DNA of 64,000 nt from Phycisphaeraceae bacterium (GTDB taxonomy: Bacteria > Planctomycetota > Phycisphaerae > Phycisphaerales > Phycisphaeraceae), in contig JAJDCU010000053.1 of NCBI GenBank assembly GCA_029260655.1, positions 1 to 64,000 on the forward strand, read 5' to 3'. Each line of letters opens with the position of its first letter. The first letter of the stretch is position 1. Position numbers and translations under genes: made by a program. The notes under the pieces are model-generated. The model searched no databases and was not told where the DNA came from. It saw nothing but the letters and a program-made list of their open reading frames with translations. Below are positions 36,418 to 45,691 of the stretch, one piece after another.

Positions 36418-36492
36418 TGACCCCTACGGGATTTGAACCCGTGTTACCAGGATGAAAACCTGGTGTCCTAGACCAGACTAGACGAAGGGGCC
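36418..36492 (-). tRNA. tRNA-Glu (anticodon TTC)
   Basis: Minus-strand cloverleaf: acceptor GGCCCCT/AGGGGTC, anticodon stem CCAGG/CCTGG around TTTTCAT, T-arm ACGGG/CCCGT with loop TTCAAAT, discriminator A. CCA is not encoded. Confidence 0.95.
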
Positions 36493-36713
36493 GTCCCCGG
36501 CCGCTTTGGGCAGGGCGGGGGGCATTTTAGCGAGTCGTCACGAGGTGGCAACCAGGCCGTGTTTTAGCCAAATGACAGCTGGACGGTTCCGATAACCCCT
36601 CAATCACTTGGCGGCCGCATTATTCTGGTCCCGGGCGTGAGATTGGGGTACTATTAAATGATGTGGCCAGTGGGGGCCGAACGCTCATTTAACGCCTCAA
36701 GGGACCGTTTTCA

Positions 36714-39710
36714 TTGTTGACGCTGATTCTGTTAAACGGCCAGGAGAAGGGCCGAGAGTATCAGCTTACCGGCGAACAGGCGGAGCTGCTGGGACGTCAA
36801 GCGCCCACGATTAAGCTCAGCGACGCCCAGACCTCCAGGCAACACGCCGAAATTTTACTTGAGAGCAGCACCTGGCTGATCCGGGACATGGGCTCGACCA
36901 ATGGGACCTGGGTCAACGGCCAGAAGATCTCACAGATCACCGAGCTGGAGGTCGGCGACCGGATCGTCGTCGGTCGGCATCAACTGCGTGTTCTCAACAT
37001 CACCGGCCTGCCGACCCCGAAACCCCAGCCCAAAGCCCCCCAGCCCGAACCGGTCATCGGCAGTGAAGACCTGTCGGCGATGGGCGTGGACCTGGCGGAG
37101 AGCCTGTCGGCGGACCTGCTGGACGACCATGAACTGGACCTGCCCGAACTGCTGGGTGACTTGGGCCAGGATATACCTACGGCGGACAAAGATGCCGCTG
37201 CGGCCGCCACGATTACACCTCAGCCGCCACAGGTGTCACCCGATCAACCCGACGCACATGAAGAAGCATCCGACCACGAAGAACCCGATACGGCCCAGCC
37301 TTCCGGCCAGGATGAGCAAGCCGCCGCCCCCGCCGCCAAGGCAGATGCCAAGGAAGATGACGGCCTGATAGATCTGGATGCCCTGCTGGGCGAAAGTGAA
37401 TCGGCCCCCGTGCTGGACGCTCTCGACTCACCCGACAGCGCCCTGGATGAAGGCCCGCCCGATCAACAGGCGGCGGAAGAAGCAGAACCAGAAGCAGCAG
37501 TAGAAGAGGAAGAAGAAGCGCTGGCCGAGTCCCAACCGCCTACGGCTGAGGCCCCGAAGGCAGGCGAGCTCGATTCGTCCGGGATCATCGACGTCGACGC
37601 CCTGCTGGGCCTGGGCGATGAAGACCTGGCCTCCTCCCAGCCACAGGCCGATGAAGCCTCGACAGAACAAGCCCCCGTCGCCGACGAACAAGCAGACAAG
37701 CCGCCAGCGGATGTTGATCAGGCCCCCGTTGAATTGGATGACTCGCCCCCGGACGCCCCCCCAGATGTCCCACCGGATGCCCCGGCTGAGTTGGTTGACG
37801 AACTTGATGACGAGCTTGATGCCCTGCTGACGGTCGACACCGACAAGCCGACAGCCCCCGAGGTCGTGCATGAAGACGGGCAGGACGAATCCACCGAAAC
37901 GGAAGATGCCCAAGCAGAACCGGGTGAACCCGTACCCCAGGCGACAGACGATGAACCTGCGGAAGAAGATGAACCCGACAGCCTGATCGACATCGACATC
38001 CTCCAGTCTGCTACACCGACAAGTACCTGGGCCGACAAAGATCAGGACGCCGACGAGAGCGATTCCCTGGATGCGCAGCAAGGTGCGCCGACAGACGTGA
38101 CCCAGGACGAAGGGCCCGCCCAGGACGTCCCCACGGAAGCAGCCGCCCCGCCCGCGGAGGATCAACCCGTCATCGAGCAGGCCCAGCCCGAAGCCGGCGC
38201 AGAACAGCAACCCGACGCGGTTAGCGAAGAAGTAAAAGAAGAAGAAGAAGAAGAAGAAGAAGAAGAAGCAATTGAAGAAGAAGCCAGCGCAGGTGACGAA
38301 GTTGAGGGCGAAGTAGAGATCGGGGTTAAAGACGGGATTGGCGGCGAGGTCGAAGATGAGGATGAAGACGAAGCGTTATCCGCGTCTAACGCACCCGTGG
38401 CTGGGGATGGATCAGACATCGCTGATCACGATGAGCTTGACGACGATGACTATGACAACGATGAACTTGACGACGATGAGCTTGACACGTCCGAACGCGA
38501 GTTGCTGCTATCCCCGGATGAGCAGGAACAGGCGGTGGCGGGGTACAAGCGTTCACGATGGAAGGCCTTGGTGGTCCTGATCGTAGCCGTCGCGGCGCTG
38601 GGCGCCGGCGGGTGGTACGCCATGACCCTGTACGCCAGCCGCGCCGACGCCGACTCACCTTCTCAAACGCCGCCCACTACCGCAGACCAACTCCCCGTCA
38701 CTGCCATCGATCGCCCGGCGCCCATGCCGTCGGATACCCATCCTTTCCCCGATACCAGCTCGGAGAGGCAGACGCCCACCCAAGCGAGCCCGGCCGAGTT
38801 TGGTGAGCCTGTGCAAGACGCCCTTGCCGATCCGTTTGCAGACTTGCCGGCGCCGGACACCGGACAGGCCCCGGCGGCTGACGATGCCGTCGCCAAGCAG
38901 GCTGACCCCGATGAAGACGCCACGTCCGCTAACGTTGACACGGACCTGGCCGTATCCGGTCAAGCAGACCCGTCGGCTACCTCGTTAGACCCGGCTGAGT
39001 CCGAGAGCCCGACGCCGACCACGGATGACGCCGAGGCCGAGGCGACAACCGACGCGCCGCAGGACGCAAATACGGACACCTCGATCGAATGGCTGGTCGG
39101 CGCGGTCGATGCCCAACACCAACCGGGCCAGGGGGTGGCAGACCAAGCGGCCTTCGCCGGTGCAAGGCGCGTTGCCTTTGTGGTGGATGCTTCGGGGTCA
39201 CTGGTCGACAGTTTCCCGCGCGTGCTGTCACGGCTGGTTGAATCGATCGGCGACCTGCCTGAGGAAGATGCGTTTACGGTCATTTTCTTCGGCGCCGACG
39301 GGGTGATCGAGGCGCAGCCGGTGGGTTTGAAGTGGGCTGACCCGCCATCCAAGCGACAGGTCCGCAGGTGGATCGCCCCCTCCAACGACAACGTCGAAGC
39401 CTGGGGCCGGGGCGATCCGATCCAGGCGCTAAAGCTCGCGGTAAGCTACGGCGTGGACGAGATCGTGCTGTTTTCCGACAACCTGATCGGTGGGCGTGCC
39501 ACGGAAGACGACGCCAAAGATTCGCTGCTGGAGATCGCCGACCTGATCGACGGGCAAGTCCAGCACGTCCACGTGATCCAGTTCTTCGACCGGGACCCCC
39601 ACCACGTGCTCAAGGACATCGCCCAACGGTTTGACGGGACGTACGAACTGATCCGCAGCGAACCCAGCGCCGCCGCAAACAACACCCACGCCCCAAACCC
39701 GGGGCCGTGA
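36714..39710 (+). CDS. FHA - acidic linker - membrane segment - vWA protein
   Basis: A 998-residue protein. Residues 1-95 form an FHA phosphothreonine-binding domain ('GRQAPTIKLSDAQTSRQHAE', 'DMGSTNGTWVNGQ'). About 520 residues of Asp/Glu/Pro/Ala-rich linker follow, with short repeated blocks (LIDLDALLGE, IIDVDALLGL, LIDIDIL). A membrane segment lies near 615-638 (KALVVLIVAVAALGAGGWYAM). Then comes another disordered linker and a C-terminal von Willebrand A domain from about 818 with the metal site D825-A-S827-G-S829. Topology would put FHA inside and vWA outside. The start is TTG, nine bases after GGGA. It suits a link from a cytoplasmic Ser/Thr kinase to the envelope; that is inference. Confidence 0.88.
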   Translation: MLTLILLNGQEKGREYQLTGEQAELLGRQAPTIKLSDAQTSRQHAEILLESSTWLIRDMGSTNGTWVNGQKISQITELEVGDRIVVGRHQLRVLNITGLPTPKPQPKAPQPEPVIGSEDLSAMGVDLAESLSADLLDDHELDLPELLGDLGQDIPTADKDAAAAATITPQPPQVSPDQPDAHEEASDHEEPDTAQPSGQDEQAAAPAAKADAKEDDGLIDLDALLGESESAPVLDALDSPDSALDEGPPDQQAAEEAEPEAAVEEEEEALAESQPPTAEAPKAGELDSSGIIDVDALLGLGDEDLASSQPQADEASTEQAPVADEQADKPPADVDQAPVELDDSPPDAPPDVPPDAPAELVDELDDELDALLTVDTDKPTAPEVVHEDGQDESTETEDAQAEPGEPVPQATDDEPAEEDEPDSLIDIDILQSATPTSTWADKDQDADESDSLDAQQGAPTDVTQDEGPAQDVPTEAAAPPAEDQPVIEQAQPEAGAEQQPDAVSEEVKEEEEEEEEEEAIEEEASAGDEVEGEVEIGVKDGIGGEVEDEDEDEALSASNAPVAGDGSDIADHDELDDDDYDNDELDDDELDTSERELLLSPDEQEQAVAGYKRSRWKALVVLIVAVAALGAGGWYAMTLYASRADADSPSQTPPTTADQLPVTAIDRPAPMPSDTHPFPDTSSERQTPTQASPAEFGEPVQDALADPFADLPAPDTGQAPAADDAVAKQADPDEDATSANVDTDLAVSGQADPSATSLDPAESESPTPTTDDAEAEATTDAPQDANTDTSIEWLVGAVDAQHQPGQGVADQAAFAGARRVAFVVDASGSLVDSFPRVLSRLVESIGDLPEEDAFTVIFFGADGVIEAQPVGLKWADPPSKRQVRRWIAPSNDNVEAWGRGDPIQALKLAVSYGVDEIVLFSDNLIGGRATEDDAKDSLLEIADLIDGQVQHVHVIQFFDRDPHHVLKDIAQRFDGTYELIRSEPSAAANNTHAPNPGP
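38238..38267 (+). repeat. (GAA)10 microsatellite encoding ten glutamates
   Basis: Ten exact GAA triplets inside the acidic linker of the FHA-vWA gene, flanked by further GAA/GAG codons. The neighbours use both GAA and GAG, so the pure run suggests replication slippage. Confidence 0.9.
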
Positions 39711-39791
39711 TACCCATCCGCCTTTCAACGCCGAAGCGGGTTAGCCTTGATGGGGCTGACTCAAACTGAATGCGGACCACATCTAAATTAA

Positions 39792-40006
39792 GAGTAGAGC
39801 GATCGCCACGAAAAACCGCGTGCGGGTTCGCAAGCCTCGACGGACGCCTTGCGATAAAGGGTTTTTCAGATCAGTTTTCACTGTTCGTGGCGTTGTGCCA
39901 ACAGGTTTAGCTTAGACGGCTACACCCGGAATGCGCCACGGCGGCTGAGCATTCCCGGCTACGATTCAACGAAAAGCCGCTCTACTCGCTACGAACAAAG
40001 TGAAAA
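39792..40006 (+). ncRNA. Candidate structured RNA with nested inverted repeats
   Basis: In a gene-free kilobase, perfect complementary pairs nest inside one another: GAGTAGAGCG (39792-39801) with CGCTCTACTC (39978-39987); CGCCACGAA (39804-39812) with TTCGTGGCG (39884-39892); and a hairpin TCGCAAG/CTTGCGA (39828-39854). A further near-perfect pair, TTTTCACTGTTCGT (39875-39888) with ACGAACAAAGTGAAAA (39991-40006), competes with the second helix. A GGTTTAGC element fills the centre. The strand is unproven. Confidence 0.45.
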
Positions 40007-40310
40007 AAACGCTCGTGCGCCACCCTGCTATCAATGCTATAAGCATCTCCCGGTATCGAGCGTAATGCATGAACAGGTTACCCGCGCGATGTGACCGGTA
40101 GGCGTTTTTTTTTAGTTTTTCGCCGAGTCATAGCGAACGTGTCACTCTATCTTCTGAAACAACAACGGTTCAATGAATCAAAGTCTTTTTTTTCTTTTTA
40201 TCCTGCGCACGGTTTATCGCACAATGAATTCGGCCCGACCTGCCGATAGAAAAAGTAGATCGGATGGGTAGCAACAAGACGACTTGGCCCGTTAATAAAC
40301 TCGTATCTTT

Positions 40311-40359
40311 AGCCTCGCCGGCGTTCCTCCTGGACCCCCCCACCGGCGAGGCTTTTTTT
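40311..40359 (+). terminator. Strong intrinsic terminator without an assigned gene
   Basis: AGCCTCGCCGG pairs perfectly with CCGGCGAGGCT over a 21-base loop and is followed by seven T on the plus strand. The nearest plus-strand gene ends 600 bases upstream, so the terminator probably serves an untranslated RNA. Confidence 0.8.
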
Positions 40360-40685
40360 CGCGCGCGCCGACCGCGCTGTCCCGGTAGGTACACGCAGAC
40401 ACGCGCAGGAAAAAGCGTGCGCATGTAACAGCAAGTAACGTTGTGGCCCTCTCAAAATAAAGAATGATCGCCGTGAACGAGCCGCTTGCGTCTTCGCGAG
40501 GCCCGGTAGATACCTTGAATTTGAGAATTTGCGAGTGGTGGCCTAGGCAACCCTGTGCATGACGCCCAGCGATGCGCCATGACAGGTGTACGCCTGGGCC
40601 CGAATCGGACACTCCGCGACCATCGCCTCGGCGTTCGCGCAGCGAAGCCGCCGTCTGCTTCGAAGCCGAGGGGTACAGTTATCAG

Positions 40686-41105
40686 TCAGTCGTAACGGAA
40701 CACGCCTTTGCGCCAGGCGTAAATGAAAGCGATGATCGTTGTCAAGACAAAGAAGAGCATCCGCGCCAGAAACAGCGGGGCCAGCGCATCGCCCTGCTCC
40801 CCCGCCAGGCTCGGGAACGTCAGCGCCCAGGGGTAGAGGAAGACGATCTCGACATCGAACAGGAGGAACGTCATCGCCACGACGTAGAACCGCACATTAA
40901 ACCGACGCCGGGCGCTGCCGATCGGGTTCATCCCCGACTCGTAGACCGTCCCCTTCACCTCGCCCTTGCGGCTGGGCCCCAGGATCGTCGTCAGCACCAG
41001 GTTCGCCACCCCGAAGGTAATCGCCATCAACAGCAACACGCCCAGCGCGGCGTACTGGTTCAGGTCCGTGTCGGCCAGGAAGGTCAATGGGCTCAGATCC
41101 TTCAT
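40686..41105 (-). CDS. ndhC: NADH-quinone oxidoreductase subunit A
   Basis: A 139-residue inner-membrane protein with three hydrophobic segments. '[20 protein letters not shown]' is the conserved loop after helix 1, and '[15 protein letters not shown]' is the conserved second helix with its Asp/Glu pair. It belongs to the proton-pumping arm of complex I. The other subunits are not adjacent: upstream is divergent thyA and downstream a long gap. The start at 41105 gives the normal family length; an in-frame extension to 41618 would run through thyA. Confidence 0.94.
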   Translation of the reverse strand: MKDLSPLTFLADTDLNQYAALGVLLLMAITFGVANLVLTTILGPSRKGEVKGTVYESGMNPIGSARRRFNVRFYVVAMTFLLFDVEIVFLYPWALTFPSLAGEQGDALAPLFLARMLFFVLTTIIAFIYAWRKGVFRYD

Positions 41106-41219
41106 AAGCCCGACAGTGTACCCGCCACACCCCGCCGGGCAACCCAGGCCGGCCATCCGGTTTTGACTTATCCGGACGATCTGCGATCCCCGATACCCGA
41201 ATCCAGATACCCGATTACA

Positions 41220-42050
41220 ATGCCCGCCATGCGACAGTACCTCGACCTCATGCAGCACGTCCTGGACCACGGCCACGTCAAGGACGACCGCACCGGGACC
41301 GGCACACGCAGCGTGTTCGGCCACCAGTTGCGGTTCAACCTCGATGAATCCACCGACCCGGGTATCGGCGCCGGCGGGTTCCCGCTGCTGACCACCAAGA
41401 AACTGCACCTGCGATCCATCATCTACGAGCTGCTGTGGTTTCTCCGCGGCGAAACCCACACACGCTTCCTCCGCGAAAACAACGTCAGCATCTGGGACGA
41501 GTGGGCCGACGACGACGGCGAACTGGGGCCGGTCTACGGCTACCAGTGGCGCAACTGGCCTGCGCCCGGCGGACGACACATCGATCAGATCAGCCAGGTC
41601 GTTGACCAGATCAAGCACAACCCCGACTCACGCCGCATGATCGTCAGCGCCTGGAACGTCGCGCAGATCGACAAGATGGCGCTGCCGCCGTGCCACACGC
41701 TGTTCCAGTTCTACGTCGCCGACGACCGGCTCTCATGCCAGCTATACCAACGCAGCGCCGATATCTTCTTGGGCCTGCCGTTCAATATCGCCAGCTACGC
41801 CCTGCTCACCCTCATGGTCGCGCAGGTCACCGGCCTTAAGCCCGGCGAGTTCGTCCACACACTCGGCGACGCACACCTTTACAACAACCACATCGACCAG
41901 GCCCGCGAACAACTCTCCCGAGACCCACGCCCCATGCCGACCATGAAGCTCAACGCCGTCGTCGATGACATCTTCGGCTTCTCCTACGAGGACTTCGAGC
42001 TGCAAAACTACGCCCCCCACCCGCACATCAAGGCCGCCGTCTCGGTGTAG
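41220..42050 (+). CDS. thyA: Thymidylate synthase
   Basis: A 276-residue enzyme that methylates dUMP with methylene-tetrahydrofolate. Nucleophile C158 is in '[11 protein letters not shown]', preceded by the phosphate-binding '[11 protein letters not shown]' and followed by '[21 protein letters not shown]'-type sequence (shown in part). The length is close to the 264 residues of short ThyA. ATG 41220 or 41229 can serve as start; sequence further upstream is the ndhC region. It is followed by folA, which regenerates the folate it oxidises. Confidence 0.96.
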   Translation: MPAMRQYLDLMQHVLDHGHVKDDRTGTGTRSVFGHQLRFNLDESTDPGIGAGGFPLLTTKKLHLRSIIYELLWFLRGETHTRFLRENNVSIWDEWADDDGELGPVYGYQWRNWPAPGGRHIDQISQVVDQIKHNPDSRRMIVSAWNVAQIDKMALPPCHTLFQFYVADDRLSCQLYQRSADIFLGLPFNIASYALLTLMVAQVTGLKPGEFVHTLGDAHLYNNHIDQAREQLSRDPRPMPTMKLNAVVDDIFGFSYEDFELQNYAPHPHIKAAVSV

Positions 42051-42149
42051 ATCAGGATACGGGTTTCACGGATCAGGGATCAGTAGCTCGAAACTCCGGC
42101 AATCATCAATCAGCAACCGAAGGTCCGCGAAGCGAAATCACCAACCCCC

Positions 42150-42686
42150 ATGCCCGCCAACCGCCCCACCATCAGCATCGTCGCCGCCATGGCTGAGAAC
42201 CGCGTCATCGGTAAAGATGGCCGGCTCCCCTGGCGACTGCCCGATGAGATGAAGCACTTCGTCCGGCTCACCACCGGCCACACCGTCGTCATGGGCCGAA
42301 AGACCTTCGAATCCATCGCCAGCAAGCCCCTGCCCAACCGACGCAACATCATCCTTACCCGCAACACCAACTACACCGCCCCCGGAACCGCCGCCCCCAA
42401 CAACAATCCCCCCCACATCGAAACCGCCGCGAGCATCCCAGACGCCATCGCCAAAGCCGACAACAGCGACGAGGTCTTCATCTGCGGTGGCGAACAGGCC
42501 TACCAGGACGCCATGCCCCTGGCCGACAACCTCTACCTCACCCTCGTCCACGCCAGCCCCGACGGCGACGCTCACTTCCCCACTTTCGACGATAGCGATT
42601 GGAACCTCACCGACCAGACCCGCCACGATCCCGACGACCGCCACGAGTACGCCTTCACGTTCCACCGCTACGAACGCATCCGCTAA
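42150..42686 (+). CDS. folA: Dihydrofolate reductase
   Basis: A 178-residue enzyme that reduces dihydrofolate with NADPH. 'AENRVIGKDGRLPWRLPDEM' is the Met20 loop region with the conserved Pro-Trp, 'VVMGRKTFESI' binds the cofactor, and 'FICGGEQAYQDAMPLADNLY' is the second NADPH site. An insert rich in Asn and Pro (NYTAPGTAAPNNNPP) lengthens one loop. It lies 100 bases after thyA. Confidence 0.95.
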   Translation: MPANRPTISIVAAMAENRVIGKDGRLPWRLPDEMKHFVRLTTGHTVVMGRKTFESIASKPLPNRRNIILTRNTNYTAPGTAAPNNNPPHIETAASIPDAIAKADNSDEVFICGGEQAYQDAMPLADNLYLTLVHASPDGDAHFPTFDDSDWNLTDQTRHDPDDRHEYAFTFHRYERIR

Positions 42687-42781
42687 CGTCCACAGCTTCA
42701 TAGCCCAAGACCGCACCGCCGCGAACCGCCAGCCAACCCCGGATCCCACAACACCCCCTTTCCGTTATAATGCCAGCCGTC

Positions 42782-42855
42782 GGGCGATTAGCTCAGTTGG
42801 CTAGAGCGCACGGATCACACCCGTGAGGTCGAAGGTTCGAGTCCTTTATCGCCCA
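42782..42855 (+). tRNA. tRNA-Val (anticodon CAC)
   Basis: Acceptor GGGCGAT/ATCGCCC, D-arm GCTC/GAGC, anticodon stem CACGG/CCGTG around ATCACAC, T-loop TTCGAGT, discriminator A. CCA is not encoded. Confidence 0.93.
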
Positions 42856-42867
42856 CTTCCACCCCAG

Positions 42868-42894
42868 CCCCGCCACCGCGCGGGGTTGTTTTTT
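42868..42894 (+). terminator. Terminator after tRNA-Val
   Basis: CCCCGC/GCGGGG stem with a short loop, then TTGTTTTTT. It lies 12 bases past the tRNA. Confidence 0.75.
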
Positions 42895-42966
42895 ACATCT
42901 GTTTCGGATCACACACACGACCCCAAAGCCGCTTGCGGCTTAACGGGCCCCCGCCCTCCCCGCGCA

Positions 42967-43593
42967 TCACAACACGTACAGCAGCACCGTCAGGAAATGG
43001 CTGACGCTCCCCGCCAGGACGAACAGGTGCCAGACGCCGTGAAAATGCCGGACCTTCGAGTCGAAGGCGTAGAAGATCACCCCGAACGTGTACGCAAGCC
43101 CGCCGAGCACAAGCCAGACGAACGCCGACGCCGGCAGCGCCTGGGACATCGGCCTTAGCGCAATCACGATCAGCCAGCCCATCAACAGGTAAATCACGAC
43201 CGGCAAAACCCGTCGGCCCCTCGTCGGCAACGCATCCAGCACAATCCCGATCAGCGCAAGCCCCCAGACCACCCCGAAAATCGACCAGCCCCACCCCGGC
43301 CTTTCGCTGCGCAGCGTCACCAGCGTCAACGGCGTGTACGTCCCCGCGATCAATAGATAAATCATGAAGTGGTCGAGCTTGCGGAAGATCGCCTTGGCCT
43401 TGCCCTTGAAGCTGTGGTACAGCGCCGAGCAGGTATACAAAAGCACCAGCGTCGTCCCGTACACGCTGAAGCTGACGATCTTCCACGGATCCCCCTTCAG
43501 CGACGCCAGCACCACCAGCACCGCCAACCCCGCCAACGCCAACGCCGCCCCGACGACGTGACTGATACTGTTAAACTTCTCACCTTGGTACAC
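42967..43593 (-). CDS. Hemolysin III / YqfA-type membrane protein
   Basis: A 208-residue protein with seven hydrophobic segments, related to the PAQR superfamily. The histidine-containing motifs of this group are visible: 'NSISHVVGAALALAG' near the start, 'SALYHS' with 'LDHFMIYLLIAGTYTPL', and 'HFHGVWHLFVLAGSVSHF' at the end; these likely form a metal site in the membrane. Despite the name, haemolysis is doubtful for most members. GGTGAG stands near the start. Confidence 0.92.
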   Translation of the reverse strand: MYQGEKFNSISHVVGAALALAGLAVLVVLASLKGDPWKIVSFSVYGTTLVLLYTCSALYHSFKGKAKAIFRKLDHFMIYLLIAGTYTPLTLVTLRSERPGWGWSIFGVVWGLALIGIVLDALPTRGRRVLPVVIYLLMGWLIVIALRPMSQALPASAFVWLVLGGLAYTFGVIFYAFDSKVRHFHGVWHLFVLAGSVSHFLTVLLYVL

Positions 43594-43674
43594 ACGGGCT
43601 CCCTGTTAGAACGCAACAGGATACCCGGTTGGACAAGAGAACACCCGACCCATTATCCGTCCCCCGATCCTGGT

Positions 43675-45483
43675 TCAATTTTGTAGCTTAACTCCAATGG
43701 CAGCCAACCAGTTTCGGAGTTCACCACCTGGGTCTACCGCAGTGAGTAATTCCGCTGTCATATCTGCAACAAGTTCTTGATTAATCAATCTCTTGGCTCT
43801 TCGCTGATTGGTGCCTATGGAGTGCGCGATGAGTTGAGGAACATCGACGTGATCGTGGGCCTCGCCAACGGCCTGAGGCCCTGAATAAACCGGAACCTTG
43901 GCAACGATGATGTCTGGATGAATGTAGTTTTCCATTTCTCGCTTTGATGTGTGAACAGCCTCGGCGTTCGGCAGTTCATTGATCCGATCGGCCTGCACCT
44001 TGTAGTGTGGGTCCATACCCGGGGGATTGTCGCGGTCGAAGATATGGAATTCGGGGATATTGAGATTCTTAAGACGAGCAACCCAAAGTTCTACGTTACT
44101 CCCGCCGCATGGGATAAAGACTAGTTGGCCCTCATCTTCTGCTTTGCTTAGATCTGGCAATGATTCTCCATCTTCGCATAGGATACTGGAAATCGTCTTG
44201 AGGAAACAAATATCGTATTTCCCTTCGACGCCAACAAAGATCTTGATGTCATGGTCTGGCAGGATGCCGAGTGTATTAACAATGCTATTCAGAGCCGCAT
44301 CATCGACGCCCGTTACGACTGTGACATAGCCGTTATTCTTTGCCACAATTCGAAGACGCTCACGACTGAACCGCCTTGCAAGTACCGGCGTATGAGTGGT
44401 TAGCAATACTTGGCATGTCCCCTCAGCCACCAACTCTTCGAACGCCTCAACAAGCATCTTTTGATTGTTGGGGTGCTGGCTGGTTTCTGGCTCTTCGATC
44501 GCGTAGATGATACCAGTACCCTTACTGCCGGAGTCTTGCTCGGCTTTGGCTCGGAAGAAATTAAGTAATACCAACCGCCTTGTTCCACTGCCGCGTTTGT
44601 TGATCGGTATGTCCTCGTCACCAGTGAGGCTCACGTTAAACAGAGTTTCCCATTTTTTCGTTTCAACCCTTGGATTGAGTTCCTTGGCTAAGTCCGGAGC
44701 CATCTCCATGATCTTTTCGACGGTTTTGTTGGCTATGTCTTGGACTTGGTTCTCGACCTTAATCCGGACCTCTTCGAGTTCCTTCTCCTGAGCAGCGATG
44801 GCCTCCTTGATTGCCACCTTCATGGGATCCTGTGCTTCGGCATCCTGGTCTGTGCTTGGCCGGTCCGATTTGAATAGGGCATAGACGGGCATCTGAGACT
44901 TGAGTTTCTCCCAGACTGCCTTAGCCGACTCCTTCGCAAGTTCTATCTCTGAGCCACCGAGTTGCAGATCTGTGCACGCAGTCCAGATCGCTCTGCGAAG
45001 CTGTGTGTTCACTCTCTGATCAACATCCGTCAGATTTACGCTTAGTCTTTTGGCTGCGTCCTTTAGTTTTGCATTAGTAAGGGACAAGAGATCACTGCAC
45101 GTATTATTATGTGGATGGCGGGCAACCGCAAAGACCTTGGTCTTGCCGCTCTTGGGATATACCTTCTTGATTTCCAGCAGACCGTCACAGTTGAGCATGA
45201 ATTCATCTGCAAGCGTGGTTGGCGTGGCTTCGTCGATCACTACATTATCAGGGAGGTCGTCGAATGCACAGGTGATCGATAGCGTGTCAGAACTCGAAAC
45301 CACATTAAAGTCATCCACATCTGGCAGCCCTTTGGGCTCATTGAAAAATATGTTTAAGGCATCGAGGATTGATGACTTGCCAGCATCGTTCTGTCCGATG
45401 ATCACCGTCAGATCTTCAATGGGTATCTCGACCTCATCAGTGTAGGCCCTAAAGTTATGTACTTTTATTTTAACTAGACGCAT
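43675..45483 (-). CDS. OLD-family ATPase-nuclease, solitary (class 1-like)
   Basis: A 602-residue protein. The N-terminal ABC/SMC-type ATPase has Walker A 'GQNDAGKSS' (G30-S38), a coiled-coil insert ('KEAIAAQEKELEEVRIKVEN'), Walker B 'IYAIEEPE' and the histidine switch 'LLTTHTPVL'. The C-terminal Toprim nuclease has E420 in 'VEGKYD' and D483-x-D485 in 'FDRDNPP'. The gene uses many A/T-ending codons, unlike its neighbours, which suggests transfer. No UvrD-like helicase or reverse transcriptase lies beside it, so it is not Gabija-like. The start at 45483 follows GGGGAA. A role against phage or foreign DNA is inferred from the family. Confidence 0.88.
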   Translation of the reverse strand: MRLVKIKVHNFRAYTDEVEIPIEDLTVIIGQNDAGKSSILDALNIFFNEPKGLPDVDDFNVVSSSDTLSITCAFDDLPDNVVIDEATPTTLADEFMLNCDGLLEIKKVYPKSGKTKVFAVARHPHNNTCSDLLSLTNAKLKDAAKRLSVNLTDVDQRVNTQLRRAIWTACTDLQLGGSEIELAKESAKAVWEKLKSQMPVYALFKSDRPSTDQDAEAQDPMKVAIKEAIAAQEKELEEVRIKVENQVQDIANKTVEKIMEMAPDLAKELNPRVETKKWETLFNVSLTGDEDIPINKRGSGTRRLVLLNFFRAKAEQDSGSKGTGIIYAIEEPETSQHPNNQKMLVEAFEELVAEGTCQVLLTTHTPVLARRFSRERLRIVAKNNGYVTVVTGVDDAALNSIVNTLGILPDHDIKIFVGVEGKYDICFLKTISSILCEDGESLPDLSKAEDEGQLVFIPCGGSNVELWVARLKNLNIPEFHIFDRDNPPGMDPHYKVQADRINELPNAEAVHTSKREMENYIHPDIIVAKVPVYSGPQAVGEAHDHVDVPQLIAHSIGTNQRRAKRLINQELVADMTAELLTAVDPGGELRNWLAAIGVKLQN

Positions 45484-45691
45484 GTTTTTCCCCGTCGATA
45501 GATGGCGCCTAAGTCTTGCCGCACATAAACACTGTGATAGCACACTCGGATTAGGTCTCGGGAGTCGGGAACGGATAAGGGGTCGGGCGTCGAATCAACC
45601 GGTGCTCCGATTGCTCGTGTGGTTTTAGTCTGAAATGTAACTGGCATCCGGAACATGGCCAGGATTATACCCGCCGGGCGGCCGGCGGAGT

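Larger units (their letters stand above)
39711..40685. other. Gene-free interval of about 1 kb
   Basis: No reading frame here has convincing coding character on either strand. It holds the nested inverted repeats at 39792-40006, poly-T tracts near 40107 and 40186, the terminator at 40311-40359 and, just past the ndhC stop, a hairpin (CCTCGGC...GCCGAGG, about 40627-40673). The base composition of 40000-40300 is clearly lower in G/C than neighbouring genes. Confidence 0.7.

Noticed and set aside
39752-39775. tmRNA 5' end (GGGGCTGACTC resembles a tmRNA start)
   Set aside because: No matching tRNA-like 3' end, no TTCGA T-loop and no tag reading frame within the next 400 bases.
40540-40625. SRP RNA or 6S-like RNA in the stretch containing CGCCCAGCGATGCGCCATG
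   Set aside because: The GGAAG/AGCAG signature of SRP RNA is absent, and no 6S-like open bubble can be drawn with confidence.
40572-41219. N-terminal extension of thyA by 216 codons
   Set aside because: It runs through ndhC on the other strand, and thymidylate synthase begins normally at 41220.
43675-45483. Gabija-type defence system
   Set aside because: GajA is an OLD protein but needs a UvrD-like GajB beside it; none is present on either side.
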